A stretch of DNA of 39,395 bases from Gammaproteobacteria bacterium (GCA_019136395.1 JAGVUH010000647.1:1-39395), one strand, 5' to 3'. Counted from the stretch's first letter, positions 24,881 through 33,762 are shown. The notes: a model not told the origin generated them from the letters alone. Made by a program: numbers and translations.

Positions 24881-26029
24881 TCAGGCGAAGCGGCGCCACA
24901 AAGCGAGAAAGGCAATTACGGCCTCTGACCAGGCCAAGCCAGGAGTAAGCGCCAAGGCATTAGCCACGGCCGGCGCCACCGAGGCGCCAGGGCTCGCCAG
25001 CAGCAGGGGCAAGGCGGCGATCAACCGCTCCCGAGGATAGCGCAGCGACCAACGAGGGTCGCGAAGAAGTTCAGCCAGCCCAAAGTCGCGCAGGGTAATG
25101 GCAGCGTTGCGCAGGCCACCCCAGTCGCGCCCACCCTGAGCCTTGGGAAATCGTGGGGAGCCATAGACCGTCCAGTCGGGAATGATCAGCGCCGTGCGGA
25201 CCTGCTCGAACCAGCGCAGGGTCTCCAGCCATAACCCAACCACGCGCCCCTGCCATGCTATCGGATCCTCCTGGTGGAATTGGCCATAATCCGGATGAAA
25301 CTTATGCTCCCATGCCTGTTGGTAGAGCCCAAGGAAGTCTGCCTTTCCCAGCCAGTCCAGGGCCTTCATGCGCTCTGCCTTGGCCACATAGGACGGGTGA
25401 TAGCGGCGATAGCCCGCCAGCCGGGCGTCACCGCAAGCCAGGACGGCCTTGAACAGGAACTTGAAAAAGACCTCCCGCGCCTCGGCATCCAGGGCCTCAC
25501 TAGCGGCGAGCCGCTGTTGATTCATCAGCAACAGGCTGCCACGGTTAAGCAGCAGGCGGGTGAACTCCCCCAGAGGCAGGCCGGTGAAGGGCATGGGCGG
25601 CATCGCCGCCAGGACGTTCGGCTCGCCCGCCACCACCCGATGACCCCAGAGCATCTCGGCATTCATCAGCGAGTATTCCGCCGCCGGAAGGCGCTCCTCG
25701 CGCAGCAGCGCGAAGTCCACCTCGACCCCGACCTTCGCCTCCAGGGCCTTAGCCGCCGCCGCCAGGTCCCGGCTCAGGGCTTCCCTTGCCGCCCGGGATA
25801 GCCCACGCACCACCACGAAATAGTCGTAATCGTTGTAGGGCTCGGGGTTACCGGCACGCCAGACATAACCACCTTCGCCTCGGCCATAGCCGCCCATGAG
25901 TACCAGGCCCCGAAAGGCAGGTGGCTGGAGGAGGGCGGTGACCGCCCTGGCGACCACCACCTGATCACGGGTGATGCGTGCCTCGACGGCCGCATCGCCG
26001 TCGAGGGTAAAGCGATTAGGACTGGACAT
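24881..26029 (-). CDS. Nucleotidyltransferase-fold (Pol beta type) protein
   Basis: The 382-residue protein has the minimal nucleotidyltransferase signature: GGYGRGEG at 46-53, NDYDYF at 66-71 giving the paired acidic residues Asp67 and Asp69, and a third acid Asp105 in VEVDF. The remaining ~270 residues are helical with many aromatic residues (WEHKFHPDYGQFHQEDP) and match nothing I know. It may transfer a nucleotide or phosphate-containing group to a sugar, lipid or protein; no substrate can be named. ATG 26029 is used because the fold starts there; the longer open frame upstream runs over the GT2 gene in another frame. It starts 4 bp after that gene's stop, so the two are likely co-translated. 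Confidence 0.7.
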   Translation of the reverse strand: MSSPNRFTLDGDAAVEARITRDQVVVARAVTALLQPPAFRGLVLMGGYGRGEGGYVWRAGNPEPYNDYDYFVVVRGLSRAAREALSRDLAAAAKALEAKVGVEVDFALLREERLPAAEYSLMNAEMLWGHRVVAGEPNVLAAMPPMPFTGLPLGEFTRLLLNRGSLLLMNQQRLAASEALDAEAREVFFKFLFKAVLACGDARLAGYRRYHPSYVAKAERMKALDWLGKADFLGLYQQAWEHKFHPDYGQFHQEDPIAWQGRVVGLWLETLRWFEQVRTALIIPDWTVYGSPRFPKAQGGRDWGGLRNAAITLRDFGLAELLRDPRWSLRYPRERLIAALPLLLASPGASVAPAVANALALTPGLAWSEAVIAFLALWRRFA

Positions 26030-26033
26030 GGCT

Positions 26034-26933
26034 TTACAACCCCTCCCGCACGCCTTGGCGCACCCCTTGCCAGCGCGCCCACTTCTGTACCGCCCGCAGG
26101 GGGATGCTATGCAACAGGGCGTCCAGGGAACGGTGGCGCAGGCCCCAATCCAAATCGCGCAAGACCTCCATGCCGAAAGGAAGCAGACAATAGCGCAGCA
26201 GGGAGGTATCGATCTCCCCCTCGCGGAAGATCCAGGCCTCGGCCTTGCCTTCGCCGAAGTGACGCTTGTAGGACTGGCGCAGGTTGTAGTTGTGGGAATG
26301 GGTGGCCGCCGCCTCCGGCACGTAAGCGATGCGCAGACCCGCTCGCTTGAGCCGATAGGACCACTCGATATCCTCGGAATATTGGACGCGGGTCTCGAAG
26401 GGGAAACGCTCGAGGACCTCGCGCCGCGCCCCCGCGTTGGCCATGGAGAAGAAATGCACCCAGGTGGCAGCCTCTCGGCCGTCACCGAAGGCGCGTTCGG
26501 TATCCTTGGCGAAGAGGGAACGACAGTCTGGCCGCGCCGTCTGGCGGCCGTAGACCGCACCTACGTCCGCATCGGCCAGGGGGGCGACGAGGCGCGCCAG
26601 CCAGTCCCGGCCCTCCGGGGTAGCGTCCGAATTGAGGAAGACCACCACCTCCCCACCCACGGTGCGCACCGCCTCGTTAAGCACTCGGCCCGGGTTGTAG
26701 TCGCGGGAGTCGTTGAGCCTGATGCGCTCAGGCGCGTTGTAGTCGCGGATGATGTCGAGGGTGCCGTCGGTGGAGGAGGAGTCAAAGTTCCACAGAGTAA
26801 ATTCGGGATAATCCTGCTTCAGGACCCACTCAAGGGTCTGGCGGATAACGGCGAGGTCATTGTAGGATCGCATGGCGATTGCCACTGGCGGCTGATAGGC
26901 CGCCTCGGTGCTGAGAGTGCTGCTATTTGGCAT
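26034..26933 (-). CDS. Glycosyltransferase family 2 (GT-A fold)
   Basis: The 299-residue protein opens with VAIAMRSYNDLAVIRQTLEW and FDSSSTDGTLDII, the nucleotide-sugar-binding half of GT2 enzymes, then VVFLNSDATPEG with a DxD-like acidic site (NSDA), and SEDIEWSYRLKRAG, the ED motif carrying the catalytic base. It resembles rhamnosyltransferase-like EPS enzymes. There is no membrane segment, so it is cytoplasmic. A GGGAGA site sits before the ATG. It forms a two-gene minus-strand unit with the nucleotidyltransferase-fold gene, divergent from the Gtr-like genes. Confidence 0.85.
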   Translation of the reverse strand: MPNSSTLSTEAAYQPPVAIAMRSYNDLAVIRQTLEWVLKQDYPEFTLWNFDSSSTDGTLDIIRDYNAPERIRLNDSRDYNPGRVLNEAVRTVGGEVVVFLNSDATPEGRDWLARLVAPLADADVGAVYGRQTARPDCRSLFAKDTERAFGDGREAATWVHFFSMANAGARREVLERFPFETRVQYSEDIEWSYRLKRAGLRIAYVPEAAATHSHNYNLRQSYKRHFGEGKAEAWIFREGEIDTSLLRYCLLPFGMEVLRDLDWGLRHRSLDALLHSIPLRAVQKWARWQGVRQGVREGL

Positions 26934-27212
26934 GCCGGATCTCCCTCGGATTTGGGATCATGATTGGGGCTCGGTCGGGGACTGGAATCGGAACCGGGAT
27001 CTGAAAGAGAGGGGAAGAACTGGATTTGGGCCTAGCCTGATTTTGATCCAAGATTACCAGGAAAAGCGGGCTATCCTAATGGGAGACATCGCTTCTGGCG
27101 CCCACTGCTCCCCCGTCACGCTGATAGGGCCGGGACGTCAGGCGCGGAGGCAGCCCTCCTTGCCGAACCCTAAGCAACCGATGCATCCTCATCGCGCGAA
27201 CCCGGATTTCAG
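26934..27212. promoter_or_regulatory. Divergent promoter region containing a hexanucleotide repeat
   Basis: This 279-bp gap separates the divergent GT2 genes and must hold promoters for both directions. No clean -10/-35 pair stands out. Bases 26944-27003 are ten phased, degenerate hexamers of the type GANTGG/GGNNCG (see repeat feature). The rest shows no recognisable element. Confidence 0.4.
26944..27003. repeat. Degenerate hexanucleotide repeat (10 units)
   Basis: Read in phase from 26944 the units are cctcgg, atttgg, gatcat, gattgg, ggctcg, gtcggg, gactgg, aatcgg, aaccgg and gatctg. The shared pattern is a GG (or CGG) at the end of each six bases. A very similar array lies at 38617-38670. 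Both lie just upstream of genes on the minus strand. Confidence 0.6.
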
Positions 27213-28934
27213 ATGAGCGCCACCACCACCCAAAGCCTCGACCTTCGCCGCCCCCTCGCCACCACCAACGCCTCGCTGCTGCTGGCTGGTTTCCTGATAC
27301 TGTTGGCGCTCCTCTGGTGGGTGCTGAGACCGGACATTCCCGGTATTTGGTATCTGGCCGCCCTCAAGCTGCAATTGGCGGCCCTTGCCGGCCTGTTCCT
27401 GCGGGGGCTGAGGCGGCGGGTCTTCTTTGGCGCCCCCCTGTCCTTGCACCAATCCCTGTCCTTCGAGGTCGTGGTACAGATACTCCAGACCTTAAGCCCG
27501 CTCCTGCCGCGCAAGGCCTTCGAGGCGGAATTCATCGTCCGTGAGACCGGCCAGCCGCGGGACCAGGCCCTGGCCTGGCTGCGCAGCCGCGGCGCCAGCG
27601 TCTGGCTGATCGCCCTGGGCGCCCTGAGCCTGGCGGCCTGGGTCTATGGGATCGGCTGGGCAGCCGCCTTGCTCGCGGCTGGCGCCGCCGGCGGCCTCCT
27701 TTACAGCCTTATCGCCCTGGGATGGGCACGGGGGCCGGATCAGGGGCAGGCAGGTCCAGGGGTGGCTCCCGGCCGACACGCCGCTAACCTGGCGATGGGA
27801 GCCCTGACCTGGGGCATCGAGGGTGGACTCTTCATCTGGGCGCTGGCCAGTCTCCTCCCCCTGCCGCTGGCGCTGCTCTTGTACCTCGGCTTCACCGCCA
27901 TCGTCGAACTTGCCCCGGTGCCTTATGCCCTGGGTATCGCCGAGCTGCCCGCCCTCCTCGGCGGCCTGTCCGGCCTGGGACCCACCGCCCTCGCCGCCCT
28001 GCTGGTCTTCCACGTCGCCCGCCTCTGGCCTCTGCTGCCCCTGGGCATCATCTACCTAGCCCGCTACAAGCTCCAGGTCGCCGACTTCCGGGATGCCGGC
28101 ATCATCGCCCGCATCGCCCACAGCCAGCGCCCAACCGGCGGCTGGGCCTTTGCTGGCGACACCGCCACTGGGGACGAGCGACTGGTTAGCCTGGTGATCC
28201 CCGCCTACAACGAGGAGCAGCGCCTCCCGGCTTATCTCGATGACATCCGCGCCTACCTCGACCACTGTCCTAGGCCCGCCGAGGTCCTGGTAGTCGACGA
28301 CGGCTCCCGCGACGGCACCGCCGCCTATGTGCGTGGCGTAGCGGCGACCGACCCGCGCATCCGCCTGATCCAGCAGACGATGAACCAGGGTAAGGGTAAG
28401 GCCGTGGAGCGCGGCGTTTTCGAGGCCCGGGGCCGCTACGTGCTCTTCACCGATGCCGACGGTGCCACGCCCATCGCCGAGATCGACAAACTGCTCGCCG
28501 CCGTCGGCGAGCGGGCAGAGATCGCCATCGGCTCGCGGCGGCTGGTATCCGCTGAGACCGAGCGAGAACGCACCGGCCTACGTCAGCTCATGGGCAATGT
28601 CTTCTATTCCGTGGTCAACTTCCTCGCGGTGCCCGGTATCCGCGACACCCAGTGCGGCTTCAAGCTGTTCCGCACCGACGTGGCCCGGGAACTGTTCCGG
28701 GACCTCAACGAGGCCGGCTGGGCCTTCGATGTCGAACTCCTCTACCGCGCCCAACTCTTCGGCTACGGTATCGCCGAAGTGCCAGTCAACTGGCACGAGG
28801 TCGCCGGCTCCAAGGTCAACCCCCTGAAGGATGCCATCAAGATGTTCCTGGCCATCTTCCGCATCCGCCGCCGCAATGCCGGCCTGCTGCGCCATGCCCC
28901 GGGCGGGCCCGCCGCGGCCGCCGCCTCGCACTGA
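27213..28934 (+). CDS. Polyprenyl-phosphate sugar synthase (GT2, DPM/ALG5-like) fused to a flippase-like membrane domain
   Basis: The 573-residue protein has residues 20-290 as multi-helix membrane segments resembling the LPG_synthase_TM/AglD-type family (PVPYALGIAELPALLGGL, then LWPLLPLGIIYLARYKL). Residues 323-550 are a cytoplasmic GT2 domain of dolichyl-phosphate glucosyltransferase type: LVSLVIPAYNEEQRLPAYL, VDDGSRDGT (361-369), NQGKGKAV, the metal site TDADGA (Asp414, Asp416), and DTQCGFKLF. It likely makes polyprenyl-phosphate-glucose (or similar) at the inner leaflet. In the usual order a GT2 domain has C-terminal membrane helices, so the large N-terminal membrane module is unusual. 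Next gene starts 12 bp later. Confidence 0.85.
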   Translation: MSATTTQSLDLRRPLATTNASLLLAGFLILLALLWWVLRPDIPGIWYLAALKLQLAALAGLFLRGLRRRVFFGAPLSLHQSLSFEVVVQILQTLSPLLPRKAFEAEFIVRETGQPRDQALAWLRSRGASVWLIALGALSLAAWVYGIGWAAALLAAGAAGGLLYSLIALGWARGPDQGQAGPGVAPGRHAANLAMGALTWGIEGGLFIWALASLLPLPLALLLYLGFTAIVELAPVPYALGIAELPALLGGLSGLGPTALAALLVFHVARLWPLLPLGIIYLARYKLQVADFRDAGIIARIAHSQRPTGGWAFAGDTATGDERLVSLVIPAYNEEQRLPAYLDDIRAYLDHCPRPAEVLVVDDGSRDGTAAYVRGVAATDPRIRLIQQTMNQGKGKAVERGVFEARGRYVLFTDADGATPIAEIDKLLAAVGERAEIAIGSRRLVSAETERERTGLRQLMGNVFYSVVNFLAVPGIRDTQCGFKLFRTDVARELFRDLNEAGWAFDVELLYRAQLFGYGIAEVPVNWHEVAGSKVNPLKDAIKMFLAIFRIRRRNAGLLRHAPGGPAAAAASH

Positions 28935-28946
28935 GAGGTCCACCCC

Positions 28947-30992
28947 ATGAACCCCTTGTCGCGGCTCGCCGGCCAGTTCGGCCGTTTCGGCTTGGTGGGC
29001 CTAATCAACACGGGCATCGATTTTGCCGTCACCAACGCCCTCTTTCTGCTGTTACACCCCAGCGGAGACCTTGGGCTATTGGGTATCTCGGCCCTCGCCT
29101 GCCTCGCGGCGGCCACCAACTCCTACTGGATGAACTCACGCTGGACCTTCCAGCAGGGTGCCAAGGCGCCCCAGGCCCTGGCCAACTTTGCCCTGGTCGC
29201 CCTGCTGGGTCTGGTGGTCAATTCGGCGGTCTTTCTCTTCGTCGCCAAGTACCTGCACCTCCTGATCGAGGTCGGGCCGGTGCTGACCATCAACCTCGCC
29301 AAGCTCGTGGCGGTGGGGGCGGCCATGGCCGTCACCTTCCTCGGTTACCGCCTGGGGGTCTTCCGCTCCGACTCCACCCTGGCCTTCCGCCGCGAGGCAC
29401 GGCTGGAGCCGGCGGCACTTCCCCCGCGCTGGGACTGGCTGGGCGGCATTCTCCTCCTCGCCCTGCTGACGCGCCTGGCCTTCCTCGCCCTGGCCCCGGT
29501 CGCCTACGGCGATGCCGTCAGCTATTCCTGGGTCGCCTGGTTCACCGCCCAGGGGACCGCCGGGCTGGCGGACAGCTTCTGGCACAGCCTGTTCGATTTC
29601 TGGCAGGTTCCGCTGATCGCCGCCGGTCTCGACCGCTACCCGGCCCTGGTGCTGGCCTCCCTCATCCCCGGCCTGCTGCTGGTGGCAGTCATCTACTTCA
29701 TCGGCCGGCGGCTCTATGGCGAGACCGCCGGGAGCATCGCCGCCTTGCTGGCCGCCCTCCATCCGCGCCTGATCGAATATGCGGTCAACGGCTACGCCGA
29801 GTCCTTCTACCTGTGCATGGCGACCTGGGGCATCTGGGGCCTCACAGCCCTCTATCAGGGCCAGCGGGGGGCGGCCCCCGTGTTGGCGATGGGGCTGGGG
29901 CTGGGCAGCTACTTCCTGGTCCGCAACGAGGGGTTGCTCCTCATCCTCCTGTTGCTGGTCTCCGCCGGCTTTTTCCTCCGCCATGAGCGGGGGGCGCTGC
30001 GTGCCCTGCTGACGGCCGCGGCCCTGATGGCGGCCCTGACCGCCGGTTATGCGGCGGTCACCCATGCCCTCTGGGACACCCCGGGGCTCTTCGCCAAGGG
30101 CAGCAACCTGGCCAAGGAGCACATCGAGACCCTCGACCTGGGCGCCGCCGCCCGGGAAACCTACGGGGGGACGGAACGGCCGGCGCAGGCCCTGGGCTGG
30201 GGGGAACGGATCGGCATCCTCCTGGCGCGCTGGCCCCGCAACCTGCGTTACACCGCCGAACGCCTGCCTGGGGTGCTTCTCTCGCCGGCGGTGCTCTTCG
30301 CCCTGGCCCTGCCCCTGCTGGTGGCCAATCGGGGCGGGGCACGCCGCGCCGAACTCCCCCTAGCGCTCTTCACCCTCTGGCCCCTGGCCTTTTACCCCCT
30401 CCTACAGCTCGAACCCCGGCTGCTCTTTCCGACCCTGATCGGTGTCTGCCTCTTCGGCGCTGGCGGGGTGGTGGCCCTGGGACGTTTCCTGGAGCAGAAG
30501 CTGGAGTCCTCCCCCCGCCTGGCCCGGGCCGCGATCCCCGGTCTGGCCGCCGCCCTCCTGGTACTATTACTACCCATCACCCCACTCCTGGCCCACAGCT
30601 CCGAGAACCAGCGGGGCTTCCACCGGGAGGTGGGGGCCTGGATCGCGGCGAATCTGCCTGCGGATCTGCGCATCGCTGGAGATGGCTACGGCTATGTCAG
30701 CGCCTCCACCTTCTGGGCCGGTCGCAAAGGCGAGCCCCGACGCTGGACCGAAACCCCGGAGGCGCTAGCCACCTGGGCCCGGGACCAGGACTTCCCGGTG
30801 CTGATCCTCTATGAGAAATACCTGCGCGAGGCCAACCCCGAACTTCTGCCCGTCCTAGAAACCGGCATTCCTGGCATGCGACAGCTTCACACACTCCATT
30901 TTCCCCGAGTTGGGCGGGTCGTCCTGTGGCAAGCGGAACCACCGGCCAGCAGCACAACGTTCACGCCGGCTACGCCGCGGCCCAACCCATGA
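28947..30992 (+). CDS. GtrA-like flippase domain fused to a GT-C (family 39/83-like) glycosyltransferase
   Basis: The 681-residue membrane protein has residues 7-155 as a GtrA domain with four helices (RFGLVGLINTGIDFAVTNAL, NSYWMNSRWTF, a conserved GtrA pattern). The remainder is a GT-C-type transferase with many helices. The first periplasmic loop carries the acidic site (VAYGDAVSYSWVAWF), followed by LIPGLLLVAVIYFIGRRLYG and LLAALHPRLIEYAVNGYAES. GT-C enzymes use polyprenyl-phosphate sugars on the periplasmic side. The fusion suggests flipping and transfer are coupled. A GAGG site precedes the ATG. Separate GtrA proteins of ~130 residues are the norm, so the fusion is notable. Confidence 0.82.
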   Translation: MNPLSRLAGQFGRFGLVGLINTGIDFAVTNALFLLLHPSGDLGLLGISALACLAAATNSYWMNSRWTFQQGAKAPQALANFALVALLGLVVNSAVFLFVAKYLHLLIEVGPVLTINLAKLVAVGAAMAVTFLGYRLGVFRSDSTLAFRREARLEPAALPPRWDWLGGILLLALLTRLAFLALAPVAYGDAVSYSWVAWFTAQGTAGLADSFWHSLFDFWQVPLIAAGLDRYPALVLASLIPGLLLVAVIYFIGRRLYGETAGSIAALLAALHPRLIEYAVNGYAESFYLCMATWGIWGLTALYQGQRGAAPVLAMGLGLGSYFLVRNEGLLLILLLLVSAGFFLRHERGALRALLTAAALMAALTAGYAAVTHALWDTPGLFAKGSNLAKEHIETLDLGAAARETYGGTERPAQALGWGERIGILLARWPRNLRYTAERLPGVLLSPAVLFALALPLLVANRGGARRAELPLALFTLWPLAFYPLLQLEPRLLFPTLIGVCLFGAGGVVALGRFLEQKLESSPRLARAAIPGLAAALLVLLLPITPLLAHSSENQRGFHREVGAWIAANLPADLRIAGDGYGYVSASTFWAGRKGEPRRWTETPEALATWARDQDFPVLILYEKYLREANPELLPVLETGIPGMRQLHTLHFPRVGRVVLWQAEPPASSTTFTPATPRPNP

Positions 30993-31041
30993 CCAGGCCT
31001 TTTCAGCCGCAAAGGAAATACGGAGATTACCTAAAGACGCC

Positions 31042-32721
31042 ATGAGCACCTCCCAGAACTGCCGCCTGCCCCCCCGGGAGCAGGGCGAGGCCCTCGCCTG
31101 GGGCCTGCTTATCGCCGCCCTGACCAGTCTGCCCTATCTGCTGGGCTACCTCTCGGCGCCTGACGATCGCTACTTCCTGGGCTTCGTGCTCAATGCCAAA
31201 GACCAGAATACCTATTTCATGTGGATGACCCAGGCCGCCGCGGGTGAGGTCTTCCTGCGCAACCTCTACACCAGCATCCCCCACGAGGGGGCCATGCTCA
31301 GCCTCTTCTTCCTCTTCGCCGGGGCCTTGGGGCGTGCCCTGGGGTCCCTCGACCTGGCCTACCAGTTGTTGCGGGTCCTCGCGGTGATCCTGCTGGCCTG
31401 GAGCTTGTGGCTCTTCATCGCCACCTTCGCTGAGGAACGACGCCAACGCCGCTGGCTGTTTCTCCTCTGCGTCCTGGGCGCCGGGTTGGGGTGGGCCTGG
31501 AACCTGAGCCGTCTCTTCGCCGGTGACTACGGCGGCCTGGTTACGGACACCGAACTGCTGGACCGGCCCTTCGACCTCTGGGTGCCCGAGGGCTATGTCT
31601 TCTACTCGATGCTGGTGATGCCGCACTTCACGGCGGCCATCGCCCTACTCCTTCTCACCCTGCGCTGGGCGGCTCTGGGGCTGCGGGACAATCGCCTCGG
31701 CCTGACCGCCCTGGCCGGGCTCATGTGCGCGGCCCTCAGCTTTGTCCACCCCTACGACGTCCTCATCGCCCTGGGTCTCTGCTTCGCGGTCGTCGGTCTC
31801 CACAGCCTTCGGCACCGGCGCCTGGAGGTCGGCACCTGGCGCCACCCCCTGCTCCTGGCACTCATCGCTGTCGGGCCCATCCTCTACAACTACTGGATAC
31901 TCCACCATAATCCCGGTATGCAGGCCTGGCTGGTGCAGAACAAGTCGGCCTCCCCGCCGCCAATGAGCTACCTGGCGGGCTATGGCTTTCTCCTACTCGG
32001 CGCCCTGGCCTTTCTCATTCAGCGGGCGCGGGTCCTGGGGCGGGACCTGGAGCCCTGGCAGTGGCTGGCGGCCTGGTTGCTGATCCTGCCCATGGCGGTC
32101 TACGCCCCCATCGACTTTCAACGCCGGCTGGCCATCGGTGCCTCGGTGCCCATGGCCCTGGCCACGGGTCTCTGGCTTTGGCAGTGGGCCCAGACCCGCC
32201 CCTGGTGGAGTCGCGCCCTGCCGCGGGCGGTACTCTTGATGACGGTGCTGGCCCTAGTGGCACCCTCTAGTGCCTTTCATTGGCTCAACAGCTTCCGCAA
32301 GGTGAGGGACTTCGCCGGGGAACTCTACGCCTACCGGGAGACGGTCGAGGCCCTGGCCTGGCTCGGTCGCCAGCCGGGCGTTGCTGAGGGGACCGTGCTC
32401 GCCCGCTTCGAGACGGGTAACCTGGTGCCGCGGTTCAGCGGTCTAACGACGGTGATCGGCTCCCGGGGGCAGACCGGCGACTTCGATCGGGTCCTGGCGG
32501 AAACCCAGGCCCTCTTTGCCAACCAACTGACCGAGACCGAAATACGTGACCTGATGGCCCGGCATCGGGTGCGCTGGGTGGTCCTGGAAGCCGAGTCACT
32601 CCTGGGCCCCGAGGGTGGACGGCGAGAAGGTCAGGGCCTAGAGGAGCGCCTGGCAGGTCTTGGCCTGGTGTCGATCTACCGCAGCGGCGATGGCCGGGTC
32701 GTCCTCTATGGCCCCGGCTAG
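31042..32721 (+). CDS. GT-C-like polytopic membrane protein
   Basis: The 559-residue protein has about ten helices and a C-terminal soluble domain of ~130 residues. The first loop has SAPDDRYFLGFVLNAKDQNTY with acidic residues in the place of the GT-C catalytic site. FVHPYDVLIALGLCFAVVG and APIDFQRRLAIGASVPMALA are also in keeping with GT-C or EpsG-like transferases. The C-terminal part ends with a RWVVLEAESLL segment typical of the periplasmic tail of such enzymes. ATG 31042 is chosen; the open frame extends 44 codons upstream into the end of the preceding gene. It may transfer a second side-chain sugar. The assignment rests on fold-like features, not on a named family. Confidence 0.62.
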   Translation: MSTSQNCRLPPREQGEALAWGLLIAALTSLPYLLGYLSAPDDRYFLGFVLNAKDQNTYFMWMTQAAAGEVFLRNLYTSIPHEGAMLSLFFLFAGALGRALGSLDLAYQLLRVLAVILLAWSLWLFIATFAEERRQRRWLFLLCVLGAGLGWAWNLSRLFAGDYGGLVTDTELLDRPFDLWVPEGYVFYSMLVMPHFTAAIALLLLTLRWAALGLRDNRLGLTALAGLMCAALSFVHPYDVLIALGLCFAVVGLHSLRHRRLEVGTWRHPLLLALIAVGPILYNYWILHHNPGMQAWLVQNKSASPPPMSYLAGYGFLLLGALAFLIQRARVLGRDLEPWQWLAAWLLILPMAVYAPIDFQRRLAIGASVPMALATGLWLWQWAQTRPWWSRALPRAVLLMTVLALVAPSSAFHWLNSFRKVRDFAGELYAYRETVEALAWLGRQPGVAEGTVLARFETGNLVPRFSGLTTVIGSRGQTGDFDRVLAETQALFANQLTETEIRDLMARHRVRWVVLEAESLLGPEGGRREGQGLEERLAGLGLVSIYRSGDGRVVLYGPG

Positions 32722-33220
32722 GCCAACTTCCCGTTACCCCCGCAAAACTGCCCCATCCAACGCCCCCCTGCTCATCGCTGGCGCGGTGGTGAACTTTATG
32801 TTCCTGATCATCCTGCTTGTGTTTTCATATCTGCGGGAGGAACCCTCTTTCTGGATGAACGCCAACGCCTGGAGCGCCTGGCCGAGCGGGATGCGGGAGC
32901 TGGTGCAAACCCTGTACTACCCCCTGCTGCTACTGGAGTTCCTGCTGCTCTCCGCCTTTTCGGGGATCAGCATCCACCTGCTGAGTACCCGCTATACTTC
33001 AGCCAGCCTGGCCGTGGTGCTCCTGCCCATGCTATGGGGGCTTTTTTTCATGGTTATCGTCAATTCCGTGTTCAATAACCTAGAGAACCTCTGGTACGGA
33101 CGGCCGCTACACTGGCACCCGCACGATCCCTGGCCGCAAGGCCTTCAGATCCCTCGGGAGCAACCCGCGATGATCGCCAGCCCAGCCGCTTTTGCACGAC
33201 GAGGCAGCCATGCAGTCTGA
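32708..33220 (+). CDS. Small membrane protein, unknown function
   Basis: A 170-residue protein with three hydrophobic segments (APLLIAGAVVNFMFLIILLV; YYPLLLLEFLLLSAFSGISI; SASLAVVLLPMLWGLFFMVI) and a short C-terminal tail. I recognise no family. ATG 32708 overlaps the stop of the upstream gene by 14 bases; ATG 32690 in the same frame is an alternative. Neither has a strong ribosome site, which suits coupled translation. Its own end overlaps the next start. Position suggests an accessory role in the side-chain or EPS membrane complex. Confidence 0.55.
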   Translation: MAPARPTSRYPRKTAPSNAPLLIAGAVVNFMFLIILLVFSYLREEPSFWMNANAWSAWPSGMRELVQTLYYPLLLLEFLLLSAFSGISIHLLSTRYTSASLAVVLLPMLWGLFFMVIVNSVFNNLENLWYGRPLHWHPHDPWPQGLQIPREQPAMIASPAAFARRGSHAV

Positions 33221-33638
33221 TTCCACAACCAACCAGGCCGGTGAGCGGCTGGGCTACTCGGCCAGAACCCCCGACTATTACCTGGAGCAAATGGACCCGG
33301 AGATCCGGGCCAGCCTGTCGGCAGCGCAACTGGCCGCGGTGAAGGACCTGCTGGGGGCCTCCATTCCCAAGCCGGCGCCCAAACTGGTCGATCTACGCTT
33401 CTGGCTGGACTTCCTCGCCTATCGCTTTTACGCCGTCCTCTATATCGGCAAGGATCGCCGGCAACGGGACCGGGGGGACCTCACCTCCCCCATGGCGCGC
33501 AAGGGCAACATCCTCCTGGTCGTCCTGCTGCTTATCGGCTTCAATCTACTGATCAGCCTCTTCGTCCTGGCTATTGCCCTGGGGATCAAGTACCTGGTCG
33601 GGCTCAGCCTCTTCCCACGCGCACCGATCATCAATTAA
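33210..33638 (+). CDS. Conserved small membrane protein, unknown function
   Basis: A 142-residue protein with a soluble N-terminal half containing the run PKLVDLRFWLDFLAYRFYAV, then LYIGKDRRQRDRG, and two C-terminal hydrophobic segments (NILLVVLLLIGFNLLISLFV and the following helix). I recall the VDLRF...YIGKDRR core as recurring in uncharacterised gammaproteobacterial membrane proteins; no function is established. ATG 33210 overlaps the upstream stop by 11 bases with a GAGG site at 33201. It ends the plus-strand unit and faces the priming block. Confidence 0.6.
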   Translation: MQSDSTTNQAGERLGYSARTPDYYLEQMDPEIRASLSAAQLAAVKDLLGASIPKPAPKLVDLRFWLDFLAYRFYAVLYIGKDRRQRDRGDLTSPMARKGNILLVVLLLIGFNLLISLFVLAIALGIKYLVGLSLFPRAPIIN

Positions 33639-33762
33639 GGCTGACTGAAACCAGGGCTTTCTGCTGCTTCCCGCTCCACCAGGGTTTGTTTCATCGAGCC
33701 GGATCCCGCCATTTCGGTCGGTGGAGCCCAAATCAATTGCGGTATCTGGCTGCGCCGCGATT
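33639..33762. other. Convergent spacer with a long-loop inverted repeat
   Basis: The gap between converging genes holds CTCCACC at 33674-33680 and its reverse complement GGTGGAG at 33720-33726, with a 39-base loop. There is no T-run, so it is not a standard intrinsic terminator. Nothing else was seen. Confidence 0.3.

Noticed and set aside
24881..26560. 559-codon open frame suggesting a larger nucleotidyltransferase
   Set aside because: The upstream 177 codons overlap the GT2 gene in another frame and have Arg/Ser/Pro-rich shadow composition; the real fold starts at ATG 26029.
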